Assembly: GCA_021397845.1 (NCBI GenBank)
Contig: CM038053.1
Span: 142,924,541-142,988,540, forward strand
Length of the DNA: 64,000 bases
Reading direction: 5' to 3'
Origin: Areca catechu
Lineage: Eukaryota > Streptophyta > Magnoliopsida > Arecales > Arecaceae
Shown: piece after piece, positions 31,077-42,065 of the stretch
How the letters are laid out: each line of letters begins with the position of its first letter
Position numbering within the stretch: the stretch's first letter is position 1
Notes under the pieces: generated by a model
What the model saw: only the letters and a program-made list of their open reading frames with translations
The model's database searches: none
Told to the model about the DNA's origin: nothing
Translations under genes and position numbers: made by a program

Positions 31077-33496
31077 TGTTGGAGATCCGGTGCACCGCAG
31101 CGGAAGTGTAATTTCAAAATGATGAAATTTGCACCATAATCCCTTAGCCAAGAACTCCTTATTCAGGATTAAAACATATAATAAACATACAAACTTACAT
31201 TGTTAGAATTAGGGTACCAACCTGTAATCGCCAATTCCAACAAAATTTGATGTTGAAGAGGCTGATTGATCTCACCAGGCATCCAAGTGTCGGCCCTCCG
31301 ATGGTGATCCACACAGAGCAATGATCAAGACAACTCTATCTTCTTTTCAATGGTTCCTTCTATTGAGTTCTTCTTCCTAGAACTCAATTGCTTGGACTAT
31401 GGCTTGAATTCCTCCACACAAGAGCTTGCCTCCCTTTCCTTGACCTCTTCTCCTCCTTCCACTAAGACTTTGGCCCTTTAGACACCCTTGTCTTGAAGAA
31501 AAGACCTTGTCCTAAGAGGACATAGGCTTGTCTTAAGTTGGAGGAGAAATTAAGACAATGATATCTTAATGTAAGAAAGAAATGAACAAATCAGAACTTC
31601 TTTCTTTCCTTTACCGTAGGAGACTTTTACTCTTATTCTTGTTCAGTAGTAGAGTTTCGATAGAGGTGTACTCTGTAAAGGAAACAGTGCAAGAGCAAGA
31701 AAAGAATAAAAGAGTCTTCAGGAGAGGAAGAAAGAAAAACATATAACCCGAGTTCTGATTTTTCATGCGCCTTAAATAGTTTTCAGAGAGGCACCTTCAA
31801 AACTCTTCGTAAACTCCTTTTCATGCCTTTCTCAATTTCTCATGCCCCTTCCCACTTTCTCACAGCCCTTCAGATTAAATCCCATGGCCTTTCTTAAAGA
31901 AAAAGCCGCGGTGTTTTAAAAAGAAAGGGCGACTTTTCATCTCCGAAGAGATGTTATTTCGCGCGCCCGGGAAGAGTTAGCATTTTTCTTCTTTCTTAAA
32001 AACTTTCCAGCCGTTTGATTCCCATCCAAGGGAACGCAGGTGAGGCACTAATTCTTAAGAAAGGAGGCCGCCCCAAATAAAATCATCGAAGAATTAAGTG
32101 GGGTGCGCCAAGAGTCCATGCGCCATGGACTCTTCCAAATGGTGCGCCAAGAGTCCATATGCGCATGGACTCTTGGCATTTGGCATGAAAATGCAAGGGG
32201 GGCGGGTGGGGAGGCTAGCCAAGTTACATGGCTAGCCAATAGGGTTAGCCATAATCCCAATTAACTCAATTAGGGTCTAATTAGGTCCAATTAGAACTCA
32301 ATTTGAACCAATCTGGAACCCTAATTCGATTCCGATTCGAATAGAAGCTAGGGTTTGCAACACCTGCTAGAGTGTTATCCTGCAAAAATGATTTAATTCC
32401 AAATTAAACTCTTGATCAATCCTCTTAAGTGTGTGACCCATTGGGTTCCACATCTAGCCAGCAGTGGGTTCGAATACAAGTTGACCTAATTTGATTAGAA
32501 CTCTTTCTAATCGATTTAGGTCAAACTGGGCTTACCCGATTCGATTAATTAGGACTCTTCCTAATAAATGATCTTTGAATTTGATCAACCCACAAGACAA
32601 GATTGACGTCTAGCAACGTGTCATGTCTACCCAGAAGATATGGAAATTCTGGTGAAATACCAAAATTACCCTTCAGTAGAGAGTTACCGTATAATTAAAT
32701 CTTTCGATCAGCCTGCACCCAAAATATAACTATGGATATGGAAATATGTCAAATCCAATATTATATTTATTTCTAGATCAATCTTATATCGATGATTCAA
32801 TTATCTTGATATTAGAAACCATCTCTAATATCTTTACTTTGATCAAAGATTCCATGAATCATCATCCGATTGTTAACTAGCTGGATGCAATCTACTCTTA
32901 CTAAGAGTGATCGATTCCTTGTTGACCTACTCATTACCTTCATATCCAATTCACCATTCCCAGTATCAATCCTGTGCATGACTCAGTGTCATGATTAGGA
33001 TTGAACCAAAGAATGGGTTCATGTACATAAGGTACTTATGGCAGTCTCAGGTCAAAAGATTACTTGTACCACTCCCACTATGAGAACCTTCTATTGACAT
33101 GTAGCTAAGACTCCATTAGATATTCTCAAGTTGGATCATATCAGTGAACTCATTCTCAATGAGCACCCACATCCCAGTATTAGTGTCATACACAAGTGAC
33201 TGTGAGAGCAGTCACCCTTTCCAGTATACATGGGATGTGCTAGTCTTACCGGAAAAACCCTGATCCCCTACTCAGGGTTCCTTTGACTAGAAATACTTTA
33301 GATTAAGGTTTTAAGATTTTAGGTCTCACTGGTATGATCTCATCATAACCCTAAAATCATAGCCCTAATCTATGGGGTTCATCATATAATATAAACACAG
33401 TGTATGATGAAAAATAATGCCTTTATTTAGAAAATTGTCAATTACAATGGTTTGGGAGATACAACATAGATTGGCTTGTAGGGCATATCCCTTTAA
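31077..33496 (-). repeat. 3' LTR of Copia-2
   Basis: 2420 bp. The upper end reads CCCTTTAA where the partner has CCCTTTCA, so the terminal CA is mutated. A TATA-like CTATTTAAGG on the minus strand lies near 31775. Two palindromes in U3 are listed separately. No coding sequence. Confidence 0.9.
32110..32177. repeat. Pair of palindromes in the Copia-2 LTR
   Basis: AAGAGTCCATG-CGC-CATGGACTCTT (32110-32134) and GCCAAGAGTCCAT-ATGCGC-ATGGACTCTTGGC (32146-32177) are perfect inverted repeats sharing the same core. Both are conserved in the 5' LTR at 39646-39670 and 39682-39713. They lie in U3, upstream of the TATA-like site. Confidence 0.9.
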
Positions 33497-33507
33497 ATCT
33501 CCCACTT
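33497..33507 (-). other. Polypurine tract of Copia-2
   Basis: Minus-strand AAGTGGGAGAT abuts the 3' LTR and lies three bases after the pol stop codon (33511-33513). Confidence 0.85.
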
Positions 33508-33510
33508 GCA

Positions 33511-36126
33511 CTAAAGCCAATCGCCTTTAAATCTTAATCCCATACACTCGAGGTGGCGATCAAAATCTCGCTGTGGTAGAGCCTTAGTGAACGGGACTGC
33601 TACATTGTTCTTTGTATCAACTCTATTTATGTAGACATCTTGTCTCTCTACTATTTCTCGGACGAGATGGAAGCGTCTCAGAATGTGCTTGGACTTATGA
33701 TGAGCTCTTGGTTCCTTAGCTTGAGCAATAGCCCCAGTGTTGTCACAGTAAGGTGGCACTGGGTTTTCAATTTCAGGAACAACACCCAACTCTATGATGA
33801 ACTTCTTCATCCAGACTGCTTCCTTGGCGGCTTCACTAACAGCTATGTATTCTGCCTCTATGGTTGAGTCAGCTACAGTCTACTGCTTGGTACTCTTCCA
33901 ACTCACTGCTCCACCATTTAGGGTAAAAACATATCCCGAAATAGATTTGCTATCATCAGGGTCTGATTGAAAACTAGAATCAGAATAAGCTTCTAGTTTA
34001 AGATCAGAACCACCATAAACCAGAAAAATATCCTTAGTCCTTCTTAGGTACTTAAGAATATTTTTAACTACTTTCCAATGATCCTCTCCTAGATCAGCCT
34101 GAAACCTACTGACAATGCCTAAAGCATATGCCACATCAGGCCTAGTACATAACATGGCATACATTATGGACCCTATTGCCGAAGCATAGGGTATAGAATT
34201 CATTCTATTTCTTTCTTCAGGTGTCTTAGGAGACATCCTTTTAGAAAGATGTATGCCTTGACTCATAGGAAGATAACCTCTTTTACTTCCATCCATGCTG
34301 AATCTTTTCAGCACTAAGTCAATGTACCTAGATTGGGATAAACCTAGCATCCTCTTAGATCTATCTCTATAGATCTTAATACCTAGTATATAGGATGCTT
34401 CTCCCAAATCTTTCATGAAAAACTGGTTTGATAGCCAAACCTTGACTGATTGCAACATCGGGATATCATTTCCAATGAGGAGTATGTCATCTACATACAG
34501 AACCAAGAAGACTATGGCACTCCCAATAGTCTTCTTATAAACACAGGGTTCATCCACATTTTTGATAAAACCAAACCTTTTAATAGTTTCATCAAAGCGG
34601 ATGTTCCAACTCCTTGAAGCTTGCTTTAATCCATAAATAGATTTCTTTAGCTTGCATACTTGATTAGGTTTATTTTTTGAAATAAAACCTTCTGGCTGTG
34701 ACATGTAGACTTCTTCCTCAAGGAAGCCATTGAGGAATGCAGTCTTCACATCCATCTGCCAGATCTCATAATCATGATATGCTGCTATAGCAAGTAAAAT
34801 CTGTATTGATTTGAGCATGATAACAGGTGAGAATGTTTCATCATAATCAATTTCCTGTTTTTGTCTAAAACCTTTAGCCACTAGTCTGGCTTTATAGGTT
34901 TCAACTTGGCCATCAGCCCCAATCTTTTTCTTATAGACCCATTTGCACCCAATAGGATTAACACCCTCTGGTGCATCAACCAAAGAACATACTTGGTTTA
35001 CATACATAGAGTCTATTTTGGATTCCATGGCTTCTTGCCATCTATCTGAATCAGTACTCAAGATAGCTTCCGTATAGGTCAGAGGTTCATCATTTTGAAT
35101 GACTTGGGCTTCATTATTTTCAATAATAAACCCATACCTCTCAGGTGCCCGTGGCACTCTATCAGACCTACGGGGAGGAGTTTTGTGTTCTGGTTCTATC
35201 CTAACTATATGTTCTAATGGTTGAGAATTGTCTATCTATGTTTCTTGTACTTCTCCAAGTTCAATAGTTCTACCATTGCCCTTTTCTAAAATGAACTCCT
35301 TTTCTAGAAAAGTGGCATGCCTACTGACAAAAATCTTTTGTTCAGTAGGATGGTAGAACAGATATCCTCTACCTTCTCTAGGATATCCTACAAATAGACA
35401 TTTATTCGCTCTAGGTTCCAACTTATGTCCAAAATTTCTTTTAACATAAGCTGGACATCCCCATACCTTGAAATATTTAAGATATGGTTTCTTTCCACTC
35501 CAAATTTCATATGGAGTACTAACAACGGATTTAGAAGGTACCTTGTTCAGAATGTAAATAGTAGTTTCTAGGGCATGACCCCAGAAGGAAATGGATAAAT
35601 TTGTGAAGCACATCATGGATCGTACCATATCTAATAAGGTATGATTCCTCCTTTCAGCTATACCATTTAGCTGTGGTGTATAAGGAGGGGTCCATTCAGA
35701 AAGAATTCCATTAACTTTAAGATAGTCTAAAAACTCCGTGGATAAGTATTCTCCTCCTCGATCAGAACGAAGAACTTTAATACTTTTCCCGGTTTGTTTT
35801 TCGACCATACTTTGATACTCCTTAAATTTATCAAAGGCTTCAGATTTATGTTTCATAAGAGACACAGATCCGAACCTAGATAAATCATTTGTAAAAGTGA
35901 TAAAATATGAGTATCCTCCTCTGGCCTGAGTTGTCATTGGACCATATACATCAGTATGTATAAGTCCTAATAACTCAGTTGATCTTTCTCCATGTCCAGT
36001 GAATGGAGTCTTGGTCATCTTACCCATGAGACATGATTCGCAAGTTCCTAATGATTCATACTCATAAGGATCAAGGAATTTTTCCTTGTATAACTTGCTT
36101 ATCCTAGACTCATTAACATGACCAAG
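33511..36126 (-). pseudogene. pol: Ty1/copia integrase, reverse transcriptase and RNase H, Copia-2
   Basis: One frame runs from the Gag-protease region to the final stop, broken by TGA at 36127, TAG at 35236 and TAG at 33880. Integrase: zinc-binding LGHVNE and CESCLMGK, then catalytic LIHTDVYGPM, LRSDRGGEY and NGIAERRNHTLLD, with GCPAYVKR and KCLFVGYP after it. RT: RWQEAMESKIDSM, NPIGCKWVYKKK, WQMDVKTAFLNG, YGLKQASRSWN and catalytic LYVDDILLIGND near 34490. RNase H: YSDSSFQSDPDDSKS, STIEAEYIAVSEA, YCDNTGAIAQAKEP and HILRRFHLVREIV. All key residues are visible, so this was recently competent. The 35236 stop is a Q-codon transition and the 36127 stop an R-codon transition. Confidence 0.92.
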
Positions 36127-37421
36127 TCAATGATGCCAAAGTAAAGTATCATTAAAGTCTTTTCTTTTCCTTTTATAATTGACATGAAAAACACTATCAT
36201 TGGAAGAAAGAGTTAAGAGCCCATTGATAAATATGCCAGAACAAATAATTTTATTAGATAACATTATCGAGCAACTAGTGCTCGTTACATCCATTACATA
36301 TCCTTGTTTTAATAACAAAGGAATAGATATAATGTTCCTAATAATATTTGGCATATAGTAACAATTTTCTAACTCCAAGATCTTCCCTGAAGGCAACTTC
36401 AGAATATAGGTCCCTACAGCTTCTGCTTGGATGATATCACCACCAGCACCGTAGAGATTGAAGTCGCCTTCCTTCAATACTTTAAGCTTGTGGAGGTCCT
36501 GCAAAGATTTGCATATATGGTAACCACAAGCGGTATCCAATACCCAAGTATTTGATATAGACGAATTTAATGTCAATATAGTATGTATCTCATACATACC
36601 TTTTGGTGCATCTGCCGCACCAGGCTTCACAGTTGCAAGGTAAGCCTTGCAATTCCTTTTCCAATATCCCGCTTTGCCACAAAAGAAACAGGTTGACTGT
36701 TTTGAGGCCTTCTTTCCTTTCTTGTTCTTATTGATGCCACCCTTAGGGTTTAGCCTCCTACTAAAACCCTTTTTGCCTGATTTCTTCTTATTGGTCTTAT
36801 CAACAAGAAGAAGTGGAGCCTTTTCTTTCTTAACGTGGCTCTCTGCTATTTTTTGCATATTTAACAGCTCAGACAAAGAAGTGTTCAGTTTGTTCATGTG
36901 ATAATTCAAGACAAACTGCGAAAATGACTCCGGAAGTGATTGCAGGATTAAATCCTGATTCAGCTCCTCATCCATAATAAACCCTAATTGACCCAATCTG
37001 GTGATTAAGTCAATTACCTTCAGGACATGATCCTGAACAGATGTACCCTCTGTCATCCTAGCACGGAATAACTGCTTAGATATTTCGTATCTAGCAGTTC
37101 TGCTTTGTTCTCCATAAAGCTCTTTTAAATTGAGCATTATGGATTGAGTATCCATGCTTTCATGCTACCTCTGTAACTCATTGGTCATAGAGGCCAGTAT
37201 GATACACTTGACAGTGAGGGAGTCATTCTGCCACATTTTGTATGTGGCCATATCTTCCTGTGTGGCATCATCCCTAGTGGATTAAGACTAGGGGTATCAA
37301 GAATATAAGAAAGTTTATCTGAACTCAGTACAATCTTTAAGTTTCTCAACCAGTCCACATAGTTTGGACCAGTCAGTTTGTTGGTATCTAAGATGCTTCG
37401 CAGTGATAATGAAGATGCCAT
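36127..37421 (-). pseudogene. gag: Ty1/copia gag and protease, Copia-2
   Basis: Starts at ATG 37421 (LRSILDTNKLTGPNYVDWLR), the typical copia Gag N-terminus. A frameshift near 37270 and a TAG near 37167 (consistent with CAG) interrupt it; from 37155 the frame is open. Gag core: LKELYGEQSRTARYEI, EGTSVQDHVLKVIDL, ILQSLPESFSQFVLNY. The zinc knuckle reads CFFCGKAGYWKRNC, with Tyr in place of the conserved His (a CAT to TAT change). The protease site is WVLDTACGYHIC, with Ala where Gly is usual in the D-T/S-G triad. The pre-integrase region follows and ends at the TGA at 36127. Confidence 0.9.
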
Positions 37422-37424
37422 TTA

Positions 37425-38595
37425 TCTACATTTAATAAAGAACAATACATAAGCAAACAACCATAAAATGACTTACATAATTAAATTAGGTCTTCAATTT
37501 AATTATGTCTCCCACTATTTTATCAAAAATCATAGCCCTCACTATGATAATCGAGAAGAACCCTGATCGATTTTTCTTATTGAGATTGAGATCCTAATAA
37601 CTTATAAAAGATCTTGCAGATAACACAACAAATCTTTTATAAGCTCAAAGGTAGGAAACTCTTCCAATTATATCTCATATAATTCTCAAAAATAACTTGG
37701 CCTCTAAAACATTATAAGTCTTGCAGAAAACACAACAAACCATAATGTTCTAGTTAAGTCAAGACCCTTTCATTTCTATACAGTCAGTATTCAAATATAA
37801 TGCCCTTGCAGATAACACAACAAGGCATTATACTGAATATACTGTAAGCATATCTATGCACTAGACCAATATTATGTCAATCACCATATTAGGTCTTGCA
37901 GATAACACAACAAACCTAATGTGGTTCATAACACAATAATGATCCAGCATGAATGAAGGCCAATATATAGTATTTTTTAACACTAAGCATTTAAGTCAAG
38001 ATTTAAATATAATCAAATCGGCCAGGCAAGTGGAAGAGATGTGGGAGTCCCCCCATTGCTTTCCTAGACACCAATAAAAATTGGCCAGGTCAGTCAACGG
38101 AACCAATTAAAAACCACGATTCTCTTTACCTTCCTAGAACCACCTTTCTAGACACCGAATGATCAATTGTTCATCATGACTAGTGATGCTTATTAGTTAA
38201 ATATACTATGACTTAATATAATTTTAAGAAGAGGGCTTTATAAAATTGCCAGCACATTCTTATAGAACATATCACAATCATATCACTCTGATAAACATAT
38301 ATGTGCTAAGTGTGTCATCATACTAGGACAACCATTTACAACATAATGGATCTACCATTATGCCAGGGCAACCTTATTTCAGAATGATGACTTCAAAACT
38401 AATCATATCTCTATAAAATTAGGGTTTGAGTGAAAAACCCTAACTAGTGGCATACATCAAAAACATTAATTATCATATATGCATCCCATAAATATGCTAA
38501 GTGTATCAGCATTCAAGGGTTTAAAACCCTAACATGCGATACTACAACAAAAATACATATAAATAATTTTCATATGTTTTAATTGCAATAAGGAT
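37425..38595 (-). other. Structured untranslated leader of Copia-2
   Basis: About 1.17 kb between the gag ATG and the primer binding site, with no ORF I can support. It holds four stem-loops with one invariant loop (37601-37925). Further perfect hairpins lie at 37475-37508, 37528-37545, 38342-38362 and 38419-38443, and an AGGGTTT-A-AAACCCT palindrome near 38517. It also carries the module shared with Ty3/gypsy leaders at 38030-38158. Copia-1 by comparison has gag starting about 30 bases from its primer binding site. Confidence 0.8.
37601..37925 (-). repeat. Array of four stem-loops with an invariant 19-nt loop
   Basis: The plus-strand loop CTTGCAGATAACACAACAA occurs at 37613, 37720 (one base different), 37805 and 37895. 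Each is framed by inverted repeats unrelated between copies: CTTATAAAAGAT/ATCTTTTATAAG (12 bp, perfect); AACATTAT/ATAATGTT plus inner pairs; TATAATGCC/GGCATTATA (9 bp, perfect); ACCATATTAGGT/ACCTAATGTGGT (11 of 12). In the element's RNA the loop is TTGTTGTGTTATCTGCAAG. Changing stems with constant pairing and constant loop is the pattern of a selected RNA (or DNA) structure. Confidence 0.9.
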
Positions 38596-38608
38596 GGCTC
38601 TGATACCA
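38596..38608 (-). other. Primer binding site of Copia-2
   Basis: Minus-strand TGGTATCAGAGCC, initiator tRNA-Met type, one base from the 5' LTR that starts at 38610. Confidence 0.92.
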
Positions 38609-38609
38609 C

Positions 38610-41032
38610 TGTTGGGGATCTGGTGCACCGCAGTGAAGTGTAATTTCAAAATGATGAAATTTGCACCATAATCCCTTAGCCAAGATCTCCTTATTCAAGA
38701 TTAAAGCATATAATAAACATACAAACTTACATTGTTAGAATTAGGGTACCAACCTGTAATCGCTAATTCCAACAAAATTTTATGTTGAAGAGGCTAATTG
38801 ATCTCACCAGGCGTCCAAGTGTCCGCCCTCCGATGGTGATCCATACAGAGCAATGATCAAGATAACTCTATCTTCTTTTCAATGGTTCCTTCTATTGAGT
38901 TCTTCTTCCTAGAACTCAATTGCTTGGACTATGGCTTGAATTCCTCCACACAAGAGCTTGCCTCCCTTTCCTTGACCTCTTCTCCTCCTTCCACTAAGAC
39001 TTTGGCCCTTTAGACACCCTTGTCTTGAAGAAAAGACCTTGTCCTAAGAGGACATAGGCTTGTCTTAAGTTGGAGGAGAAATTAAGACAATGATGTCTTA
39101 ATGTAAGAAAGAAAGGAACAAATCAGAACTTCTTTCTTTCCTTTACCGTCGGAGACTTTTACTCTTATTCATGTTCAATAGTAGAGTTTCGACAGAGGTG
39201 TACTCTGTAAAGGAAACAGTGCAAGAGCAAGAAAAGAATAAAAGAGTCTTCAGGAGAGGAAGAAAGAAAAACATATAACCCGAGTTCTGATTTTTCATGC
39301 GCCTTAAATAGTTTTCAGAGAGGCGCCTTTAAAACTCTCCGTAAACTCCTTTTCACGCCTTTCTCAATTTCTCACGCCCCTTCCCACTTTCTCACAACCC
39401 TTCAAATTAAATCCCACGGCCTTTCTTAAAGAAAAAGTTGCGGTGTTTTAAAAAGAAAGGGGTCACGATTTTTCATCTCCGAAGAGATGTTATTTCGCGC
39501 ACCCGGGAAGAGTTAGCATTTTTCTTCTTTCTTAAAAACTTTCCATCCGTTTGATTCCCATCCAAGGGTACACAGGTGAGGCGCTAATTCTTAAGAAAGG
39601 AGGCCGCCCCAAAAAAAATCATCAGAGAATTAAGTGGGGCGCGCCAAGAGTCCATGCGCCATGGACTCTTCCAAATGGCACGCCAAGAGTCCATATGCGC
39701 ATGGACTCTTGGCATTTGGCATGAAAATGCAAGGGGGGCGGGTGGGGAGGCTAGCCAAGTTACATGGCTAGCTAATAGGGTTAGCCATAATCCCAATTAA
39801 CTCAATTAGGGTATAATTAGGTCCAATTAGAACCCAAGTTGAACCAATCCAGAACCCTAATTCGAATCTGATTCGAATAGAAGCTAGGGTTTGCAACACC
39901 TGCTAGAGTGTTATCCTGCAAAGATGATTTAATTCCAAATTAAACTCTTGATCAATCCTCTTAAGTGTGTGACCAATTGGGTTCCACATCTAGCCAGCAG
40001 TGGGTTCGAATACAAGTTGACCTAATTTGATTAGAACTCTTTCTAATCGATTTAGGTCAAACCGGGCCTACCCGATTCAATTAATTAGGACTCTTCCTAA
40101 TAAATGATCTTTGAATTTGATCAACCCACAAGACAAGATTGACATCTAGCAACATGTCATGTCTACCCGAAAGATATGAAAATTCTGGTGAAATACCAAA
40201 ATTACCCTTCAGTAGAGAGTTACCGTACAATTAAATCTTTCGATCAGCCTGCACCCAAAATATAACTATGGATATGGATATATGTCAAATCCAATATTAT
40301 ATTTATTTCTAGCTCAATCTTATATCGATGATTCAATTATCTTGATATAGAAACCATCTCTAATATCTTTACTTTGATCAAAGATTCCCTGAATCATCAT
40401 CCGATTGTTAACTAGCTGGATGCAATCTCCTCTTACTAAGAGTGATCGATTCCTTGTTGACCTACTCATTACCTTCATATCCAATTCACCATTCCCAGTA
40501 TCAATCTTGTGCATGACTCAGTGTCATGATTAGGATTGAACCAAAGAATGGGTTCATGTACATAAGGTACTTATGGCAGTCTCAGGTCAAAAGATTACTT
40601 GTACCGCTCCCACTATGAGAACCTTCTATTGACATGTAGCTAAGACTCCATTAGATGTTCTCAAGTTGGATCATATCAGTGAACTCATTCTCCAATGAGC
40701 ACCCACATCCCAGTATTAGTGTTATACACAAGTGACTGTGAGAGCAGTCACCCTTTCCAGTATACATGGGATGTGCTAGTCTTACCGGAAAAACCCTGAT
40801 CCCCTACTCAGGGTTCCTTTGACTAGGAATACTTTAGATTAAGATTTTAAGATTTTAGGTCTCACTGGTATGATCTCATCATAACCCTAAAATCATAGCC
40901 TTAATCTATGGGGTTCATCATATAATATAAACACAGCGTATGATGAAAAATAATGCCTTTATTTAGAAAATTGTCAATTACAATGGTTTGGGAGATACAA
41001 CATAGATTGGCTTGTAGGGCATATCCCTTTCA
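38610..41032 (-). repeat. 5' LTR of Copia-2
   Basis: 2423 bp, TGTTGGGGATC...CCCTTTCA, matching 31077-33496 with scattered single-base changes. Confidence 0.92.
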
Positions 41033-41586
41033 AACAGAGCCCTGAAGAGGGAGAAACAGGCAACAAACCCGTGGAAGTGATAAAAGACGATGAAAGAAAA
41101 GATGACCCGGATGGCATTGGGAGCCAACTGGGCCGGGACTAAACAGAAGTGGCTGAGGAAGGAAAGAAAGAAGGGATGCAGAGGGAACCGAAGACCCCCG
41201 AGAAGGAAGTCCTCGTAGAAGGCTATGTGGCCGGGGCCACTCATGGTGACGCGATCCCCGGGCCGCGGAACAAGGAGACGGATTGACCCCGGGATGCCAT
41301 AGACCTCCCGGAGTAAGGAAAGGTCACCTTCGGTCATCGTAGAAGTATGACCGGAGGGACCGACAGAAGTAAGGGACGGAGGAGGAAGAGAAGAAATGGG
41401 AAGAGCAGACACGACGGGAGGAGACCTGACACCCCTGGGGATGCCAATGGTGATACCCCCAGGTTGTAGTCGCCTGCGGGTCTCCTCCGGGATCACTTCC
41501 CCCTCCAAGGAGGAAGAAGATGGAGTCCTCGACCGGGACGGACCGGCCTCATCCGGGTTAGAAGAAACATGGCGATGGCACGCCAT

Positions 41587-42048
41587 GACAAAGAAGAAGG
41601 TGAGAAAAATTCACTGGAGGAGAAGAGAAGGGCGAAGAAGAGAATGAGGGCACTCACCAAAAATGCGCTGTGCAACGCGGGGCAGAGGGAGATAGCCTGC
41701 AGCAAACCGCCCATGGAGCAAGGAAAAAGGCCTCATTCCGGAAAGTCCCCTCCTTTTCAAACTCAATCGACAGCAGCCGTACTCGTCATTCCACTCCGGG
41801 CCATCGGATGATCGCCGCGTGGACGCACGCCCGACACCGATGCCTCGTTAGCAGGAAAATGGCCTCTGCTTCGAAGCGACGCATTAATTGCGGGCAAACA
41901 GGCGACGCGTGGTGGCCTCCTATAGGGTTTTGGGCGCACCGAGAAATGGCGACGAGGATCGTGGCAATTATGATGCAAGATCTTCGCCTCCCCACGTCAT
42001 CTCTGCATTTAATCCCAACGTTCCATTCCACGACGCCCCAACGGAACG
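41587..42048 (+). other. Tat region between antisense gene start and polypurine tract
   Basis: Non-coding as far as I can see. It would hold the promoter and 5' end of the antisense gene on the minus strand. The interval is GC-rich with CG-containing blocks (GGCGACGCGTGGTGGCC); no TATA box is obvious. Confidence 0.45.
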
Positions 42049-42065
42049 TTGGGTTGGGGGGCAAC
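42049..42065 (+). other. Polypurine tract of the Tat element
   Basis: GGTTGGGGGGCAAC directly precedes the 3' LTR at 42066. Confidence 0.8.

Larger units (their letters stand above)
31077..41032 (-). mobile_element. Copia-2: Ty1/copia element with structured leader
   Basis: A 9956-bp minus-strand element inside the Tat antisense gene, with exact duplication AACAG (31072-31076, 41033-41037). LTRs 31077-33496 and 38610-41032 are 2420 and 2423 bp and begin TGTTGG(A/G)GATC. Order: LTR, primer binding site, 1.2-kb untranslated leader, gag, protease, integrase, RT, RNase H, polypurine tract, LTR. In ~270 bp compared, about 13 LTR differences were seen, fewer than for Copia-1. That fits its place as the innermost and youngest insertion. 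The copia lineage is not certain. Confidence 0.92.
29394..41586 (-). pseudogene. Spliced antisense gene of the Tat element (Transposase_28-like), split by Copia-2
   Basis: Encoded opposite to gag-pol, as in other Tat elements. The first part (41586 down to 41038) begins MACHRHVSSNPDEAGPSRS and contains YEDFLLGGLRFPLHPFF and LVPAQLAPNAIR, typical of the 'putative gypsy type transposon' family (Transposase_28). Removing Copia-2 with one AACAG copy rejoins the frame exactly (FRAL + FTPKRYSTDDGWWYI). It continues through RFFFVSVEDVDW to a Pro/Ala-rich middle and a long coiled coil (LQAHSQWLERQLEEARREA), ending at 29394. Two short introns with GT-AG ends are likely: 30695-30769 (75 bp) and 30102-30179 (78 bp). 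Stops at about 30190 and 29715 look like CAG to TAG. Function of the family is unknown. Confidence 0.82.

Noticed and set aside
37601..37925. Reading the four identical 19-mers as a CRISPR array.
   Set aside because: Plant retrotransposon leader, spacing of 85-107 bp, no cas genes, and the flanks pair with each other, which CRISPR spacers do not.
37701..37925. Using G-U wobble pairs to prove that the stem-loops act in the element's RNA sense.
   Set aside because: The mismatch in stem 2 becomes a wobble on the minus-strand RNA, but the mismatch in stem 4 becomes a wobble on the plus-strand RNA, so the argument does not decide the strand.
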